Source: Cognataquiflexum gelatinilyticum | GTDB taxonomy: Bacteria; Bacteroidota; Bacteroidia; Cytophagales; Cyclobacteriaceae | Length of the DNA stretch: 64,000 nt | Direction: 5' to 3' | Assembly (NCBI RefSeq): GCF_024813435.1 | Contig: NZ_JANAEZ010000007.1 | Span: 210,291 to 274,290, forward strand | Shown here: piece by piece, positions 54,781 through 63,014 of the stretch | How the letters are laid out: every line of letters starts with the position of its first letter | How positions within the stretch are numbered: the stretch's first letter is position 1 | Made by a program: the position numbers and the translations under genes | Notes under the pieces: generated by a model | The model's input: only the letters and a program-made list of their open reading frames with translations | Told to the model about the DNA's origin: nothing | Database searches by the model: none

Positions 54781-54941
54781 CCATTAGACGTTTGACTAGA
54801 CCCAGAGGGGGAATAATTTCACCCGTATGGCCAGATGGATACACCCTGTACTAGCATCAGACGTTTGACTTCGACCAAAGAAGGATTCATGGACCTTGAA
54901 ATTTGTCTTTGAATATTCGACCTTAGAAAACCTAATTCATT

Positions 54942-55739
54942 ATGCACATAGTTCTTGAAATCACCTTACAGTCTGAAAACTCAAATTTTTATTCAACTCT
55001 AAAAAAAGAGGGTCTCCTTATTTCCAGGTTATATACCATGTTGCTGAGAAATGCCGGTATCAAGGGTGTCAATAGGATAAATATTGAATTCTCACCTAAA
55101 TTCGAAAAAGTGCGTATTGACCCATTAATGTACTCAGTTTTATCAGTTTATTGGCCTTTCCATCCAGAAAAGGATTTGGATGGTACCAACGAATTAAAAA
55201 GGTGGCATTCAATAACAAGGGAATTGTCGAAAGTCTTGCAGGAGATATTTCAAAAAAACGGTTGGGAAACCAAGGAGATCAGAGGCGCAGAAAATGCTTT
55301 GTTATCTTCTGGGTTCGACCAACGTTTCGAACTGATTAAAGGAAAAAGTTCTCCAAACCGAAAGCAAATAGCGCGAGTAACCTTAAATCCACGACTGAAT
55401 TCAAATGATATTTTTGCCGAAATATTTAAGGGAAATGAATCGATTAAGGAAGTTTTGCTTTTTAAGCTTGATACAACTGAATTTGATTACTCAATATTGT
55501 CAAAAAAAATCGAATGGATAAATGACACATTGGTATCTATCATCGGATTAAACGGGGAGGTAGTTTTCAAAATCAATGTTGAGGATTTCAGTGTTGAAAG
55601 AGATATTAGCCCGAAAGGGAATTCGGTAGAGTACATCAAGGAAGAGTTGTTGATTCTAGACTCAAATACACCGAAAACAATTGTGTTAAACATTCTAAAA
55701 AAGCGTCTTCCTGAGTCATTACATAAGTTTATTGCATAA
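54942..55739 (+). CDS. Orphan protein of unknown function in repeat-flanked island
   Basis: 265 residues, soluble, without signal or membrane helices. Three regions can be seen: an alpha/beta start (LEITLQSENSNFYSTLKKEG) with basic helices, a middle with WETKEIRGAENALLSSGFD, and an acidic-to-basic C-terminus. I recognise no domain. It is AT-rich compared with the M1 and hemH genes on either side and is framed by the diverged direct repeats R1 and R2, which suggests an accessory, possibly acquired gene. It could be an immunity or defence protein, but nothing in the sequence demonstrates that. Confidence 0.72.
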   Translation: MHIVLEITLQSENSNFYSTLKKEGLLISRLYTMLLRNAGIKGVNRINIEFSPKFEKVRIDPLMYSVLSVYWPFHPEKDLDGTNELKRWHSITRELSKVLQEIFQKNGWETKEIRGAENALLSSGFDQRFELIKGKSSPNRKQIARVTLNPRLNSNDIFAEIFKGNESIKEVLLFKLDTTEFDYSILSKKIEWINDTLVSIIGLNGEVVFKINVEDFSVERDISPKGNSVEYIKEELLILDSNTPKTIVLNILKKRLPESLHKFIA

Positions 55740-55754
55740 GAATGGAGTTAGCCT

Positions 55755-55930
55755 AATTGGGCGAAGATTGGCGTTGACTCTAGGCGTTTGTAATTAAGCC
55801 TTCATTTAAAATGAATTTTAATTCAATTTACCGAGAATTATCTTTCAAATGGAAGATTCTAATTTGAACCCAATTGCAAGTAGGTAAGAATAAAAGGGTG
55901 TAATTTCAAATTACACCCAGTACTAGTGCC
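55755..55930. repeat. Diverged direct repeat R2, downstream of orphan gene
   Basis: Matches R1 in order and content, and in addition has a perfect 11-bp hairpin GGGTGTAATTT-C-AAATTACACCC at 55896-55918, which is decayed in R1. The GGCGTTTGTAATTAAGCC segment near its left end resembles recombination-site core sequences, but I cannot show a complete attC. Confidence 0.65.
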
Positions 55931-56026
55931 ATATCCCATCCACTCTTTATCCAAATCCATTGGCATTTTCCAACCAAAAGCCTGTAATTTGGTTCTCTTT
56001 AAAATTATAAAGAATTCGAAACAGAA

Positions 56027-57061
56027 ATGAGTAAAAATAAAGCAAAAATCGGTGTGCTATTGGTCAACCTCGGAACTCCCGACAGTACAGCCACCGGCGA
56101 TGTCAGAAAATATTTAAGGGAATTTTTGATGGATGGAAGGGTTATCGATTTTCCATTTATCCCAAGATGGGCATTGGTCAACCTCATCATCGCACCTTTC
56201 CGTGCCCCAAAATCCGCACATGAATACCGCAAACTTTTTACCGAAAGGGGTTCACCGCTGATGTACCATACCGTAGACCTGACGGAGAAACTCATCAAAG
56301 TCCTCGATCCTGAAAAATACCATGTGGAATTTGCCATGCGATATCAGACGCCAAGCATCGAACAAGGCCTGGAAAAGCTGAACAAAGCCAATGTCAAAAA
56401 GATCATCGTACTCCCGCTTTTCCCCCAATACGCTTCCGCTACAAACGGTTCGGTGGTAGACAAGGTCATGGAAATCGCCCGTACCTGGCAGATCATCCCA
56501 AACATCACTTTTATCAATAACTTCGTCGATCACCCGCTTTTTGTCGAAGCTTGGACCGAATTGGGAAAAGAAATGATGGAAAAGGAAGAATACGACACGT
56601 ACCTTTTTTCTTACCATGGACTTCCGGAGCGACAGATCCGAAAAGGTTCTGTGGACGGATACTGCCAACTCAGTGACAAATGCTGTGGCAACTACACCAA
56701 GAAAAACCAGTTCTGCTACCGCGGTCAGTGCTTCCATACGACAAGGCTGATCGCTGCCAAATTGGGTTTGCCGGAGGATAAAGTAGTGACCTGCTTCCAG
56801 TCCCGACTTGGCAAAGACCCTTGGATCAAACCCTATACCGAAGACCTGATCAAGGAATTATCTGCAAAAGGAGTAAAAAAAGTACTCGTTTTCTCACCGG
56901 CTTTTGTGGCCGATTGTCTGGAAACTACCGTGGAGGTAGGAGAAGAATACAAGGAGCAATTTGAAGAACTCGGAGGTGAAAAATGGGACCTAGTGCCCAG
57001 CTTAAACTCCCGGGACACTTGGGTAGCCTGTGTCAAGGATTTAGTGGAGGAAAATTCGTGA
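56027..57061 (+). CDS. hemH: Ferrochelatase
   Basis: 344 residues. It inserts Fe2+ into protoporphyrin IX, the last step of heme synthesis. The core motifs VLLVNLGTPDS, SYHGLPERQIRKG with the metal-binding His, and FQSRLGKDPWIKPYT are present, as is the C-terminal Glu region ADCLETTVEVGEEY. An internal segment at about residues 210-235 has five Cys residues (GYCQLSDKCCGNY, FCYRGQC), which could bind a [2Fe-2S] cluster; in some ferrochelatases the cluster ligands are internal. Monocistronic start 287 bp after the orphan gene. Confidence 0.96.
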   Translation: MSKNKAKIGVLLVNLGTPDSTATGDVRKYLREFLMDGRVIDFPFIPRWALVNLIIAPFRAPKSAHEYRKLFTERGSPLMYHTVDLTEKLIKVLDPEKYHVEFAMRYQTPSIEQGLEKLNKANVKKIIVLPLFPQYASATNGSVVDKVMEIARTWQIIPNITFINNFVDHPLFVEAWTELGKEMMEKEEYDTYLFSYHGLPERQIRKGSVDGYCQLSDKCCGNYTKKNQFCYRGQCFHTTRLIAAKLGLPEDKVVTCFQSRLGKDPWIKPYTEDLIKELSAKGVKKVLVFSPAFVADCLETTVEVGEEYKEQFEELGGEKWDLVPSLNSRDTWVACVKDLVEENS

Positions 57062-57095
57062 AAGATTGCAAAATTTTGAGATTCCTTCTATCACA

Positions 57096-57130
57096 TTGTC
57101 TCGGCTCTCGGTTCTCGTATCTTGTCTTTA
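57096..57130. repeat. Degenerate 'ctcggctctcggttctcg' spacer repeat
   Basis: TTGTCTCGGCTCTCGGTTCT and following bases, between hemH and the MFS gene, resemble, on the other strand, the GAGACTTGAGATTTGAG type at 63944-64000. Low-complexity, function unknown. Confidence 0.45.
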
Positions 57131-57166
57131 TTGAAAAAAAGGAACCACCAATAATATCTGCCTTAG

Positions 57167-58348
57167 TTGACTCCCAAACCCCAACCCTTCTACAAAAAAC
57201 CTTGGTTCCTGATCTTGGGGATTTTGTTGGTTTCCTTTAATCTGAGGCCTTCGATCACCGCCGTCGGACCATTGATTCCAATGATCCGGGAGGATTTGGG
57301 CCTTTCCAATGGTTGGGCAGGATTTCTCACCACCTTGCCGCTGCTTACTTTTGCGACTTTTTCTCTTTTTTCGGCAGCCATAGGAAAGCAACTCGGCAAT
57401 TCAAAAGCCATCCTTTATGCCTTGGTCCTGATCCTTTTAGGAACAGTCATAAGGGTTCAGGGCGGACCGGAATTGCTTTTTATCGGAACAGGCCTGACCG
57501 GAATCGGGATTGTCATCTGCAATGTGTTGTTGATTCCCTTGATCAAGCACCTTTTGCCAACCCAGATCGGGCTGATTACTGCATCCTATACCACAGGTAT
57601 GAGTTTATTTGCTGCCGTGGCATCCGGAATTTCTGCCCCGATGGCCATTGACTTGGGTTGGGGATGGAGAGGATCGCTGTTGACTTGGGCGGGATTATTG
57701 GTATTGGGGATTTTGATTTGGTGGCCTCAGGTCAAGCTTCATCCCAAAAACAAAAAGACTGCAGATACCCATGCAAAGGTAAATGTCTGGAAATCGAGCT
57801 TGGCATGGAACATCTGCCTATTTATGGGCGTGCAGTCTTTGCTGTATTTCACCATCATTGCCTGGCTTCCTGACATGCTGGTTTCGAGGGGGTTTTCAGC
57901 AGTTGAGGCTGGATTGATTCTTTCTATCATGCAGATGATCGGACTGATCGGATCATTTTTGGCTCCGATGATTGCGGTTCGGTTCAAGGACCAAGTCGGC
58001 ATCGTCGTGGTGATAGGTTGCATGTATCTGATCGGTTTTTCCTCACTTTTCAGTCAAACACATTGGGTGAATTATGCCGGACTTGCCTTGGCGGGATTGG
58101 GATTGGGTTCAAGTGTCTCCCTTGCCTATACCCTGATCGGATTGCGAACCCACCATCAAAAAACCACCGCCTCACTTTCAGGAATGGTCCAATCCACCGG
58201 CTATTACCTTGCAGCTTTGGGGCCGCTAGTTTTTGGGATTACTTTCGATATTTTTCACGATTGGGATTTTTTGATTTACCTGATGCTTACCTGTTCGGTT
58301 CTGTTTATCTATTTTGGATCAAAATCTGGAGTTGCCAAAGTCATCTGA
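57167..58348 (+). CDS. MFS transporter, CynX/NimT family
   Basis: 393 residues with a TTG start at 57167; a TAG lies in-frame directly before it and no ATG is available before the first helix, so TTG is likely. Twelve hydrophobic helices are seen, with the family pattern FNLRPSITAVGPLIPMIRED in helix 1 and the loop after it, and GLRTHHQKTTASLSGMVQS in the second half. The family moves cyanate or nitroimidazole-like anions and drugs; substrate unknown here. It follows hemH on the same strand after 105 bp. Confidence 0.88.
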   Translation: MTPKPQPFYKKPWFLILGILLVSFNLRPSITAVGPLIPMIREDLGLSNGWAGFLTTLPLLTFATFSLFSAAIGKQLGNSKAILYALVLILLGTVIRVQGGPELLFIGTGLTGIGIVICNVLLIPLIKHLLPTQIGLITASYTTGMSLFAAVASGISAPMAIDLGWGWRGSLLTWAGLLVLGILIWWPQVKLHPKNKKTADTHAKVNVWKSSLAWNICLFMGVQSLLYFTIIAWLPDMLVSRGFSAVEAGLILSIMQMIGLIGSFLAPMIAVRFKDQVGIVVVIGCMYLIGFSSLFSQTHWVNYAGLALAGLGLGSSVSLAYTLIGLRTHHQKTTASLSGMVQSTGYYLAALGPLVFGITFDIFHDWDFLIYLMLTCSVLFIYFGSKSGVAKVI

Positions 58349-58521
58349 TTTCGAAAAAGTGAATTGTCAAAATCTCCTTTAAAGTTTAATGGCTTGGTGT
58401 TCAGTTTAGCCTATTGTCGTCCGTGGTCTGTGGACAGTGGACAAAAATCAAAGAATATTCTTTGGTTTCCAACGTTTCCAACTTGTGAAGCTGTTACCTT
58501 TGTAAATAAAAATAAACTGCG
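58349..58521. other. Spacer with degenerate repeat and promoter element
   Basis: A low-complexity TCCGTGGTCTGTGGACAGTG stretch at about 58419-58438, and an exact TAnnTTTG box TACCTTTG at 58495-58502, 19 bp before the ATG of the next gene. The TTG element is not at a standard distance. Confidence 0.4.
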
Positions 58522-59124
58522 ATGCAAGAGTACTTTACTTCAATGGGAATTCCACCTGAAGTATTCAATTACCTGATTATGCCTTTCCTGATATTCTGCG
58601 CTAGGGTGATGGATGTGTCTATCAATACGCTCAGGATCATGTTTGTCATGAACGGCAAAAAGAAAATCGCGCCAATTTTGGGTTTTTTCGAGTCCTTGAT
58701 CTGGCTTTTGGCTATTGGGCAGATTTTTCAGAATGTCAACAATCCCATGTCCTATGTGGCTTACGCAGGAGGCTTTGCGATGGGAACATTCGTTGGGATG
58801 ACCATCGAAGAAAAACTCGCTTTGGGAAGAGTTTTGGTTCGTGTGATTACTCCTGAACCAATGCCGGCTTTGATAGAATATATGAAAGAAAAGAATTTCA
58901 GGTTTACCTCTGTGGGCGCTGAAGGTCGATATGGTAAAGTCAATTTGCTGTTTACCGTTATGAAGCGGGATGACCTCACAGGTTTTATCGGAAAAGTAAA
59001 GTCAATCAATGACAAAGCATTCTACACCATCGAAAGCGTCAAAAGAATCAGTGAAGACGACCTCAATGTGATGGAAGACCGACCAAGGTTTACTACGAAA
59101 GTGTGGAGTAGGGTGAGGAAGTAG
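58522..59124 (+). CDS. UPF0316 (DUF5698/DUF2179) membrane protein
   Basis: 200 residues. Three hydrophobic helices occupy residues 13-100, with VMDVSINTLRIMFVMNGKK being the family hallmark near the first helix. The C-terminal 80 residues are a soluble DUF2179 domain (RVLVRVITPEPMPALIEYMKEK; GKVNLLFTVMKRDDLTGF), a small ferredoxin-like fold that may bind a nucleotide. The family is widespread and has no firm function. Confidence 0.9.
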   Translation: MQEYFTSMGIPPEVFNYLIMPFLIFCARVMDVSINTLRIMFVMNGKKKIAPILGFFESLIWLLAIGQIFQNVNNPMSYVAYAGGFAMGTFVGMTIEEKLALGRVLVRVITPEPMPALIEYMKEKNFRFTSVGAEGRYGKVNLLFTVMKRDDLTGFIGKVKSINDKAFYTIESVKRISEDDLNVMEDRPRFTTKVWSRVRK

Positions 59125-59304
59125 AGGTTGAAAATGTTAGAAGGTTAAAAAGTTGGAAGGTTATAAGATTATCGAAGACGAAATAAAATCCATCTCCGAT
59201 TTTTTTGTTATTCCCTTTCTTGCTCTGAAAACATCAAATTCTACTTTAACTTCCACTTCGGTCCAATATCCACCAATATCAAATATCCATAAATATCTTT
59301 TTCT
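59125..59304. repeat. Two degenerate spacer repeats between convergent genes
   Basis: A GTTAGAAGGTTAAAAAGTTG stretch at about 59137-59156, then CCAATATCCACCAATATCAA with following AATATCC units at 59263-59297, the third copy of the 'atatcaatatcc' family seen at 3125 and 6494. Confidence 0.5.
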
Positions 59305-59733
59305 TTAAGGTTTCGCCTGCGGAATAAAACTCATCAGTTCTTTGGCTGCCCCGTCGAGTAAGGTTAGTTTGTTTTTGTTGACTTTGAAGTTGGCCACTTG
59401 GGACAGGGCGGAGGTGAAATCTTTTTCTCCATCTCCCTCACAGGCTTTTCTGGTCATGGCACCCGGGTCCAATTTCAGGGAAGTTCCTTCAAGGTTGAAT
59501 TTGCCGTTGAAATTATTGCATCCGGCAAACCCTGCTAATTTTCCACCTTCCTGAAAATTGAGAAATGGTAAGCCTCCGGCAAACTTTGCAGGATCCAAAG
59601 CTTTTCCCAACATGGAGTTCAGCACCCAATTATTTCCTGTCAAAAGGCTCAACGGATTCAAGTTTCCAACGGAGCTGCAGGAAGATAAACCCAAGAAAAT
59701 CGTCAAAATAAGGATACCTGATAATTTTTTCAT
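59305..59733 (-). CDS. META domain lipoprotein
   Basis: 142 residues with lipobox LGLSSCSSVG. The META fold is recognised from NWVLNSMLGKALDP, FLNFQEGGKLAGFAGCNNFN and LDPGAMTRKACEG, the GCNxF motif being diagnostic. Such small lipoproteins are linked to heat-shock or motility in other bacteria (HslJ type) without a clear mechanism. It diverges from the cupin gene. Confidence 0.87.
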   Translation of the reverse strand: MKKLSGILILTIFLGLSSCSSVGNLNPLSLLTGNNWVLNSMLGKALDPAKFAGGLPFLNFQEGGKLAGFAGCNNFNGKFNLEGTSLKLDPGAMTRKACEGDGEKDFTSALSQVANFKVNKNKLTLLDGAAKELMSFIPQAKP

Positions 59734-59812
59734 AAGATTACATTTGAAGAGTTGACCTAATTTAGTGAGGGAATCCCAAAAAAATCAAATTTCAATCCTT
59801 TATTTTAACCTG

Positions 59813-60154
59813 ATGACAAGTACGCCATTTCAAATTGAAAACGAACTACCTTGGGAGGAGGCTGACCAGGGAATCCAAAGGAAAATGTATGGATATGATG
59901 AGCAGGTCATGATGGTCAAAGTAAAATTTGAAGCAGGCGCGGTCGGTAAGCTACACAGCCATCCCCATAGTCAGGTGACGTATGTGAAAAGCGGCATTTA
60001 TGATATGACCATCGGAGGGGAAACCAAAAGGATCAAAACCGGGGATGGATATTATGTCAAGCCAAACGTCCTGCATGGAGTGGTATGCATCGAACCGGGA
60101 GTGTTGATCGATGTGTTCAGTCCCTTTCGAGAAGATTTTTTGGGGACTGAATAA
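59813..60154 (+). CDS. Cupin-domain protein
   Basis: About 113 residues from the ATG at 59813 (MTSTPFQIENELPWEE); a frame extension upstream is probably not translated. The cupin metal-ligand motif is visible in GKLHSHPHSQVTYVKSGIYD (two His, one Gln/Glu position) and GDGYYVKPNVLHGVVCIEPG. Small single-domain cupins bind a metal and serve as sensors or enzymes; the role is unknown. Confidence 0.85.
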   Translation: MTSTPFQIENELPWEEADQGIQRKMYGYDEQVMMVKVKFEAGAVGKLHSHPHSQVTYVKSGIYDMTIGGETKRIKTGDGYYVKPNVLHGVVCIEPGVLIDVFSPFREDFLGTE

Positions 60155-60190
60155 AAATAGCGGTTAACTGTAGACCTAGCTATTTTCCTT
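60154..60190 (+). terminator. Intrinsic terminator after the cupin gene
   Basis: Stem AAAATAGC / GCTATTTT, with an inner GGT/ACC, loop of about 17 bases, followed by CC TTT. It lies at the stop codon of the cupin gene. Confidence 0.65.
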
Positions 60191-60351
60191 TCCCAAATAT
60201 TATACTGGCTATATGGTTAAATTTATATTAAGATTTTTTCAAATTGACTGATAAAATGGTAATAAAAGTCTCAATTCTTTAAAATAACAACAAAACATTT
60301 TTGCATTTCGGGAAATTGTCCTTAAGATTGCCGCATCAAAAAAAGCATTCT

Positions 60352-60465
60352 ATGTTTTTCACAGCAAATGAACTCATCAATTTGAACCTCTCCCTTGCAG
60401 GAGACAGCTGTGTTTTGGGTGGATGTACCTCCATGTTTTTTACCACCACCACCATTACGGGTTAA
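60352..60465 (+). CDS. thrL: Threonine operon leader peptide
   Basis: ATG 60352-60354 to TAA 60463-60465 encodes 37 residues that end MFFTTTTITG: four Thr codons ACC in a row, then ATT (Ile) and ACG (Thr). An internal ATG at 60433 would make only this ten-residue end, so the start is not settled. It lies 95 bp before thrA. A stretch of Thr/Ile codons before hairpins and the threonine operon is the classic layout of translation-linked attenuation, as in Escherichia coli thrL; here the sequence is unrelated but the logic is the same. Confidence 0.78.
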   Translation: MFFTANELINLNLSLAGDSCVLGGCTSMFFTTTTITG

Positions 60466-60518
60466 TTCCCGTTTTCAAATCCATATAGACCCCTTATCTT
60501 TAGGTCCATTTTGGACCT
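60457..60518 (+). promoter_or_regulatory. Attenuator region of the thr operon
   Basis: The first hairpin ACGGG-TTAATT-CCCGT (60457-60472) contains the leader stop codon and is followed by TTT. A second perfect 7-bp stem AGGTCCA-TTT-TGGACCT is at 60502-60518, with an alternative partner, GACC at 60488-60491, for its left arm. A stalled ribosome at the Thr codons would cover the first hairpin. The second lacks a T-run, so which hairpin terminates is unclear. Confidence 0.55.
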
Positions 60519-60560
60519 CAACAGCATTGTATATACGCCAAAATCAAAAAATTCATTTTT

Positions 60561-63014
60561 ATGAAAATCTTAAAATTCGGAGGATCGTCAGTAGCCAATC
60601 AGGAAAATATCCGGAAGGTGTTTCAGATCATTAAGAAACAGGCCAAAAAGGATGAAATTGCAGTTGTTTTTTCTGCATTGGGAGGCGTCACGGAAGTTTT
60701 GCTTCGAAGTGCGGTCAAGGCCCGCGAAGGTGACAAATCCTACACCGATGAGATCAAGGTTTTGGAAGACAGGCATTATGATTTGGTCAGACAACTGATA
60801 CCGATTCAGCAGCAATCCACCGTCCTGACTTATGTCAAAGTCCGCTTCAATGAATTGGAGGACCTTTTCCACGGGATTTACCTGATCAAAGAATGTTCTC
60901 CCAAGACTTTGGATTATGTGGGAAGTTTTGGCGAAAGGCTGTCGGCTTTTGTTTTGGCAGAAGCCTTGAAAGTCGAAGGTTTGGATACCCACTACCTCGA
61001 TGCGCGGGAAGTCATCCGTACCAATAACCGCTTTGGGAATGCCAAGGTGGATTTTCCGGTCACCAATGACCTGATCCAGGATTACTTCCATTCCCATCCG
61101 GGGATGAAAATCATCACTGGCTTTGTAGCCTCTACCGAAAAAGGCGAAACCACCACGCTAGGCAGAAGCGGCTCGGACTATACAGCTGCGATTTTTGCAT
61201 CAGCCTTGACCGCGGACCTGCTGGAAATCTGGACAGATGTGTCCGGCGTGATGACTTCGGATCCAAGACTTGTGTATTCAGCTTTTACCATTCCTCAGTT
61301 GACATACAACGAAGCCATGGAGCTTTCCCACTTTGGGGCAAAAGTAATTTTCCCTGCGACCATGCAACCAGCGATGCGCAAGGGAATTCCGATTTATATC
61401 AAAAACACCTTTGAACCCGAGCACTCTGGAACCCTGATCAACAGTGACGCGCCAACCGGAAAGCTGATCAAAGGGATTTCTTCTCTGGCAGGAATATCCT
61501 TGTTGAATATTCAAGGCGCAGGGTTGATTGAAGTTGTCGGGGTTAGCTATAGGGTTTTTGGGGCTTTGGCAGATGCCGGAGTCAATGTCATCCTTATCAG
61601 TCAGGCCTCTTCGGAGCACAGTATCTGTGTGGCCATCCGTACCAATGAAGTGCACCTAGCCAAAGAAGCGATAGAAAAGGAATTTATCAATGAAATCAGG
61701 AACGGGGAAATGGATCCTGTGATCGTGGTTTCGGAGATGGCCGTAGTCGCAGCGGTGGGGGAAAATATGAAACACAATCCCGGTGCGAGTGGCAGGATGT
61801 TTATGGCTTTGGGCAGAAACAACGTCAACGTATACGCCATTGCGCAGGGAAGCTCTGAATTGAATATCTCTGCTGTCGTCTCCCAAGCCGATCTTCAAAA
61901 AGCCCTCAATGCACTCCATGAGGCATTTTTCCTTTCGGAAAACAAAGTATTGCACGTCTTTTTAATAGGCGTCGGATTGATCGGAAAGGCTTTGATCAGG
62001 ATGATTTCCCTCCAGAGAAAGAAACTTCAGAAAGAAAACGATTTGGATGTGCAGATCCACGGCATTGCCAATTCAAGGTTTATGGCTTTCCATGAGGATG
62101 GATTTGATTTGGCAAATTGCCCCGCACCTGAAGATTCCAAAGGTGCACAGCCGATGGATTTGCAGAAATTTATCACACAGATGGAAGACATGAACTTCTC
62201 AAACACGGTATTTGTGGACTGCACAGCAAGTCAGGAAGTCGCGGATACCTACGAGCAGGTTTTGGAAGCCAAAGTAGCGATCGTCACTCCGAACAAAAAA
62301 GCCAACTCAGGTTCATTGGAAAATTACAAGTCCCTGAAAAAACTCGCCTACAAGCGGGGAGTGAAGTTTCTCTATGAAACCAATGTGGCTGCCGGCCTCC
62401 CGGTCATCAACACCCTTCAGGATTTGATGCTGAGCGGAGACAAGGTGTTGCGGATTGAAGCAGTTTTGAGCGGATCGATGAATTATATTTTCAGTGAACT
62501 GGAAAAAGGAGCGCCATTTTCGGAAGTGGTCAAAGTTGCCAAGGAAAAAGGCTATACCGAACCGGATCCAAGGGATGATTTGAGTGGCATGGATGTGGGT
62601 AGAAAAATCCTGATTTTGGGAAGGGAAGCCGAGCAGGACTTACACTTTGAAGATATTACTATTCAAAGTATGGTACCGGAAGATTGCAGGGAAACAGCCT
62701 CAATAGAGGAGTTTTTTGTCAAACTTCAAGCGCACGATGGTGAGTTTGCCCAAATGTTGGAGACAGCCAAATCCAAAGGCGAGAAACTCAGGTTCATGGC
62801 TGTTTTGGAAAACGGCAAAGCAAAAGTGGGTTTGAACTCCCTTGACAGTTCGCATCCTTTTTATACTTTGAAAGGATCTGATAACATGATCTTATTTACC
62901 ACCGAGCGCTATCATGACTTCCCGATGATCATTAGAGGTCCCGGTGCAGGAGCAGATGTGACCGCAGCAGGAGTTTTTGCAGATGTGATACGCTTGGGTA
63001 ATTTCTCCAGATAA
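60561..63014 (+). CDS. thrA: Bifunctional aspartokinase / homoserine dehydrogenase
   Basis: 817 residues. It carries two steps of the aspartate pathway: phosphorylation of aspartate and reduction of aspartate semialdehyde to homoserine. The N-terminal kinase (about 1-290) begins KILKFGGSSVANQENI and has GRSGSDYTAAIFASAL. Two ACT-type regulatory domains follow (about 310-450), where threonine would bind. The homoserine dehydrogenase (about 465-817) starts VFLIGVGLIGKALIRM and contains TPNKKANSG and GYTEPDPRDDLSGMDV. It overlaps thrB by one base (TAATG), showing translational coupling. Confidence 0.97.
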   Translation: MKILKFGGSSVANQENIRKVFQIIKKQAKKDEIAVVFSALGGVTEVLLRSAVKAREGDKSYTDEIKVLEDRHYDLVRQLIPIQQQSTVLTYVKVRFNELEDLFHGIYLIKECSPKTLDYVGSFGERLSAFVLAEALKVEGLDTHYLDAREVIRTNNRFGNAKVDFPVTNDLIQDYFHSHPGMKIITGFVASTEKGETTTLGRSGSDYTAAIFASALTADLLEIWTDVSGVMTSDPRLVYSAFTIPQLTYNEAMELSHFGAKVIFPATMQPAMRKGIPIYIKNTFEPEHSGTLINSDAPTGKLIKGISSLAGISLLNIQGAGLIEVVGVSYRVFGALADAGVNVILISQASSEHSICVAIRTNEVHLAKEAIEKEFINEIRNGEMDPVIVVSEMAVVAAVGENMKHNPGASGRMFMALGRNNVNVYAIAQGSSELNISAVVSQADLQKALNALHEAFFLSENKVLHVFLIGVGLIGKALIRMISLQRKKLQKENDLDVQIHGIANSRFMAFHEDGFDLANCPAPEDSKGAQPMDLQKFITQMEDMNFSNTVFVDCTASQEVADTYEQVLEAKVAIVTPNKKANSGSLENYKSLKKLAYKRGVKFLYETNVAAGLPVINTLQDLMLSGDKVLRIEAVLSGSMNYIFSELEKGAPFSEVVKVAKEKGYTEPDPRDDLSGMDVGRKILILGREAEQDLHFEDITIQSMVPEDCRETASIEEFFVKLQAHDGEFAQMLETAKSKGEKLRFMAVLENGKAKVGLNSLDSSHPFYTLKGSDNMILFTTERYHDFPMIIRGPGAGADVTAAGVFADVIRLGNFSR

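Noticed and set aside
54409..56026. Whole 54.4-56 kb stretch as an insertion sequence
   Set aside because: No transposase, no terminal inverted repeats and no target-site duplication could be seen; the repeats are direct, not inverted.
60296..60303. CATTTTTG upstream of the thr leader as the -7 element
   Set aside because: It has one mismatch to TAnnTTTG and no TTG at the usual distance; not strong enough to list, although the position would suit a start near 60310.
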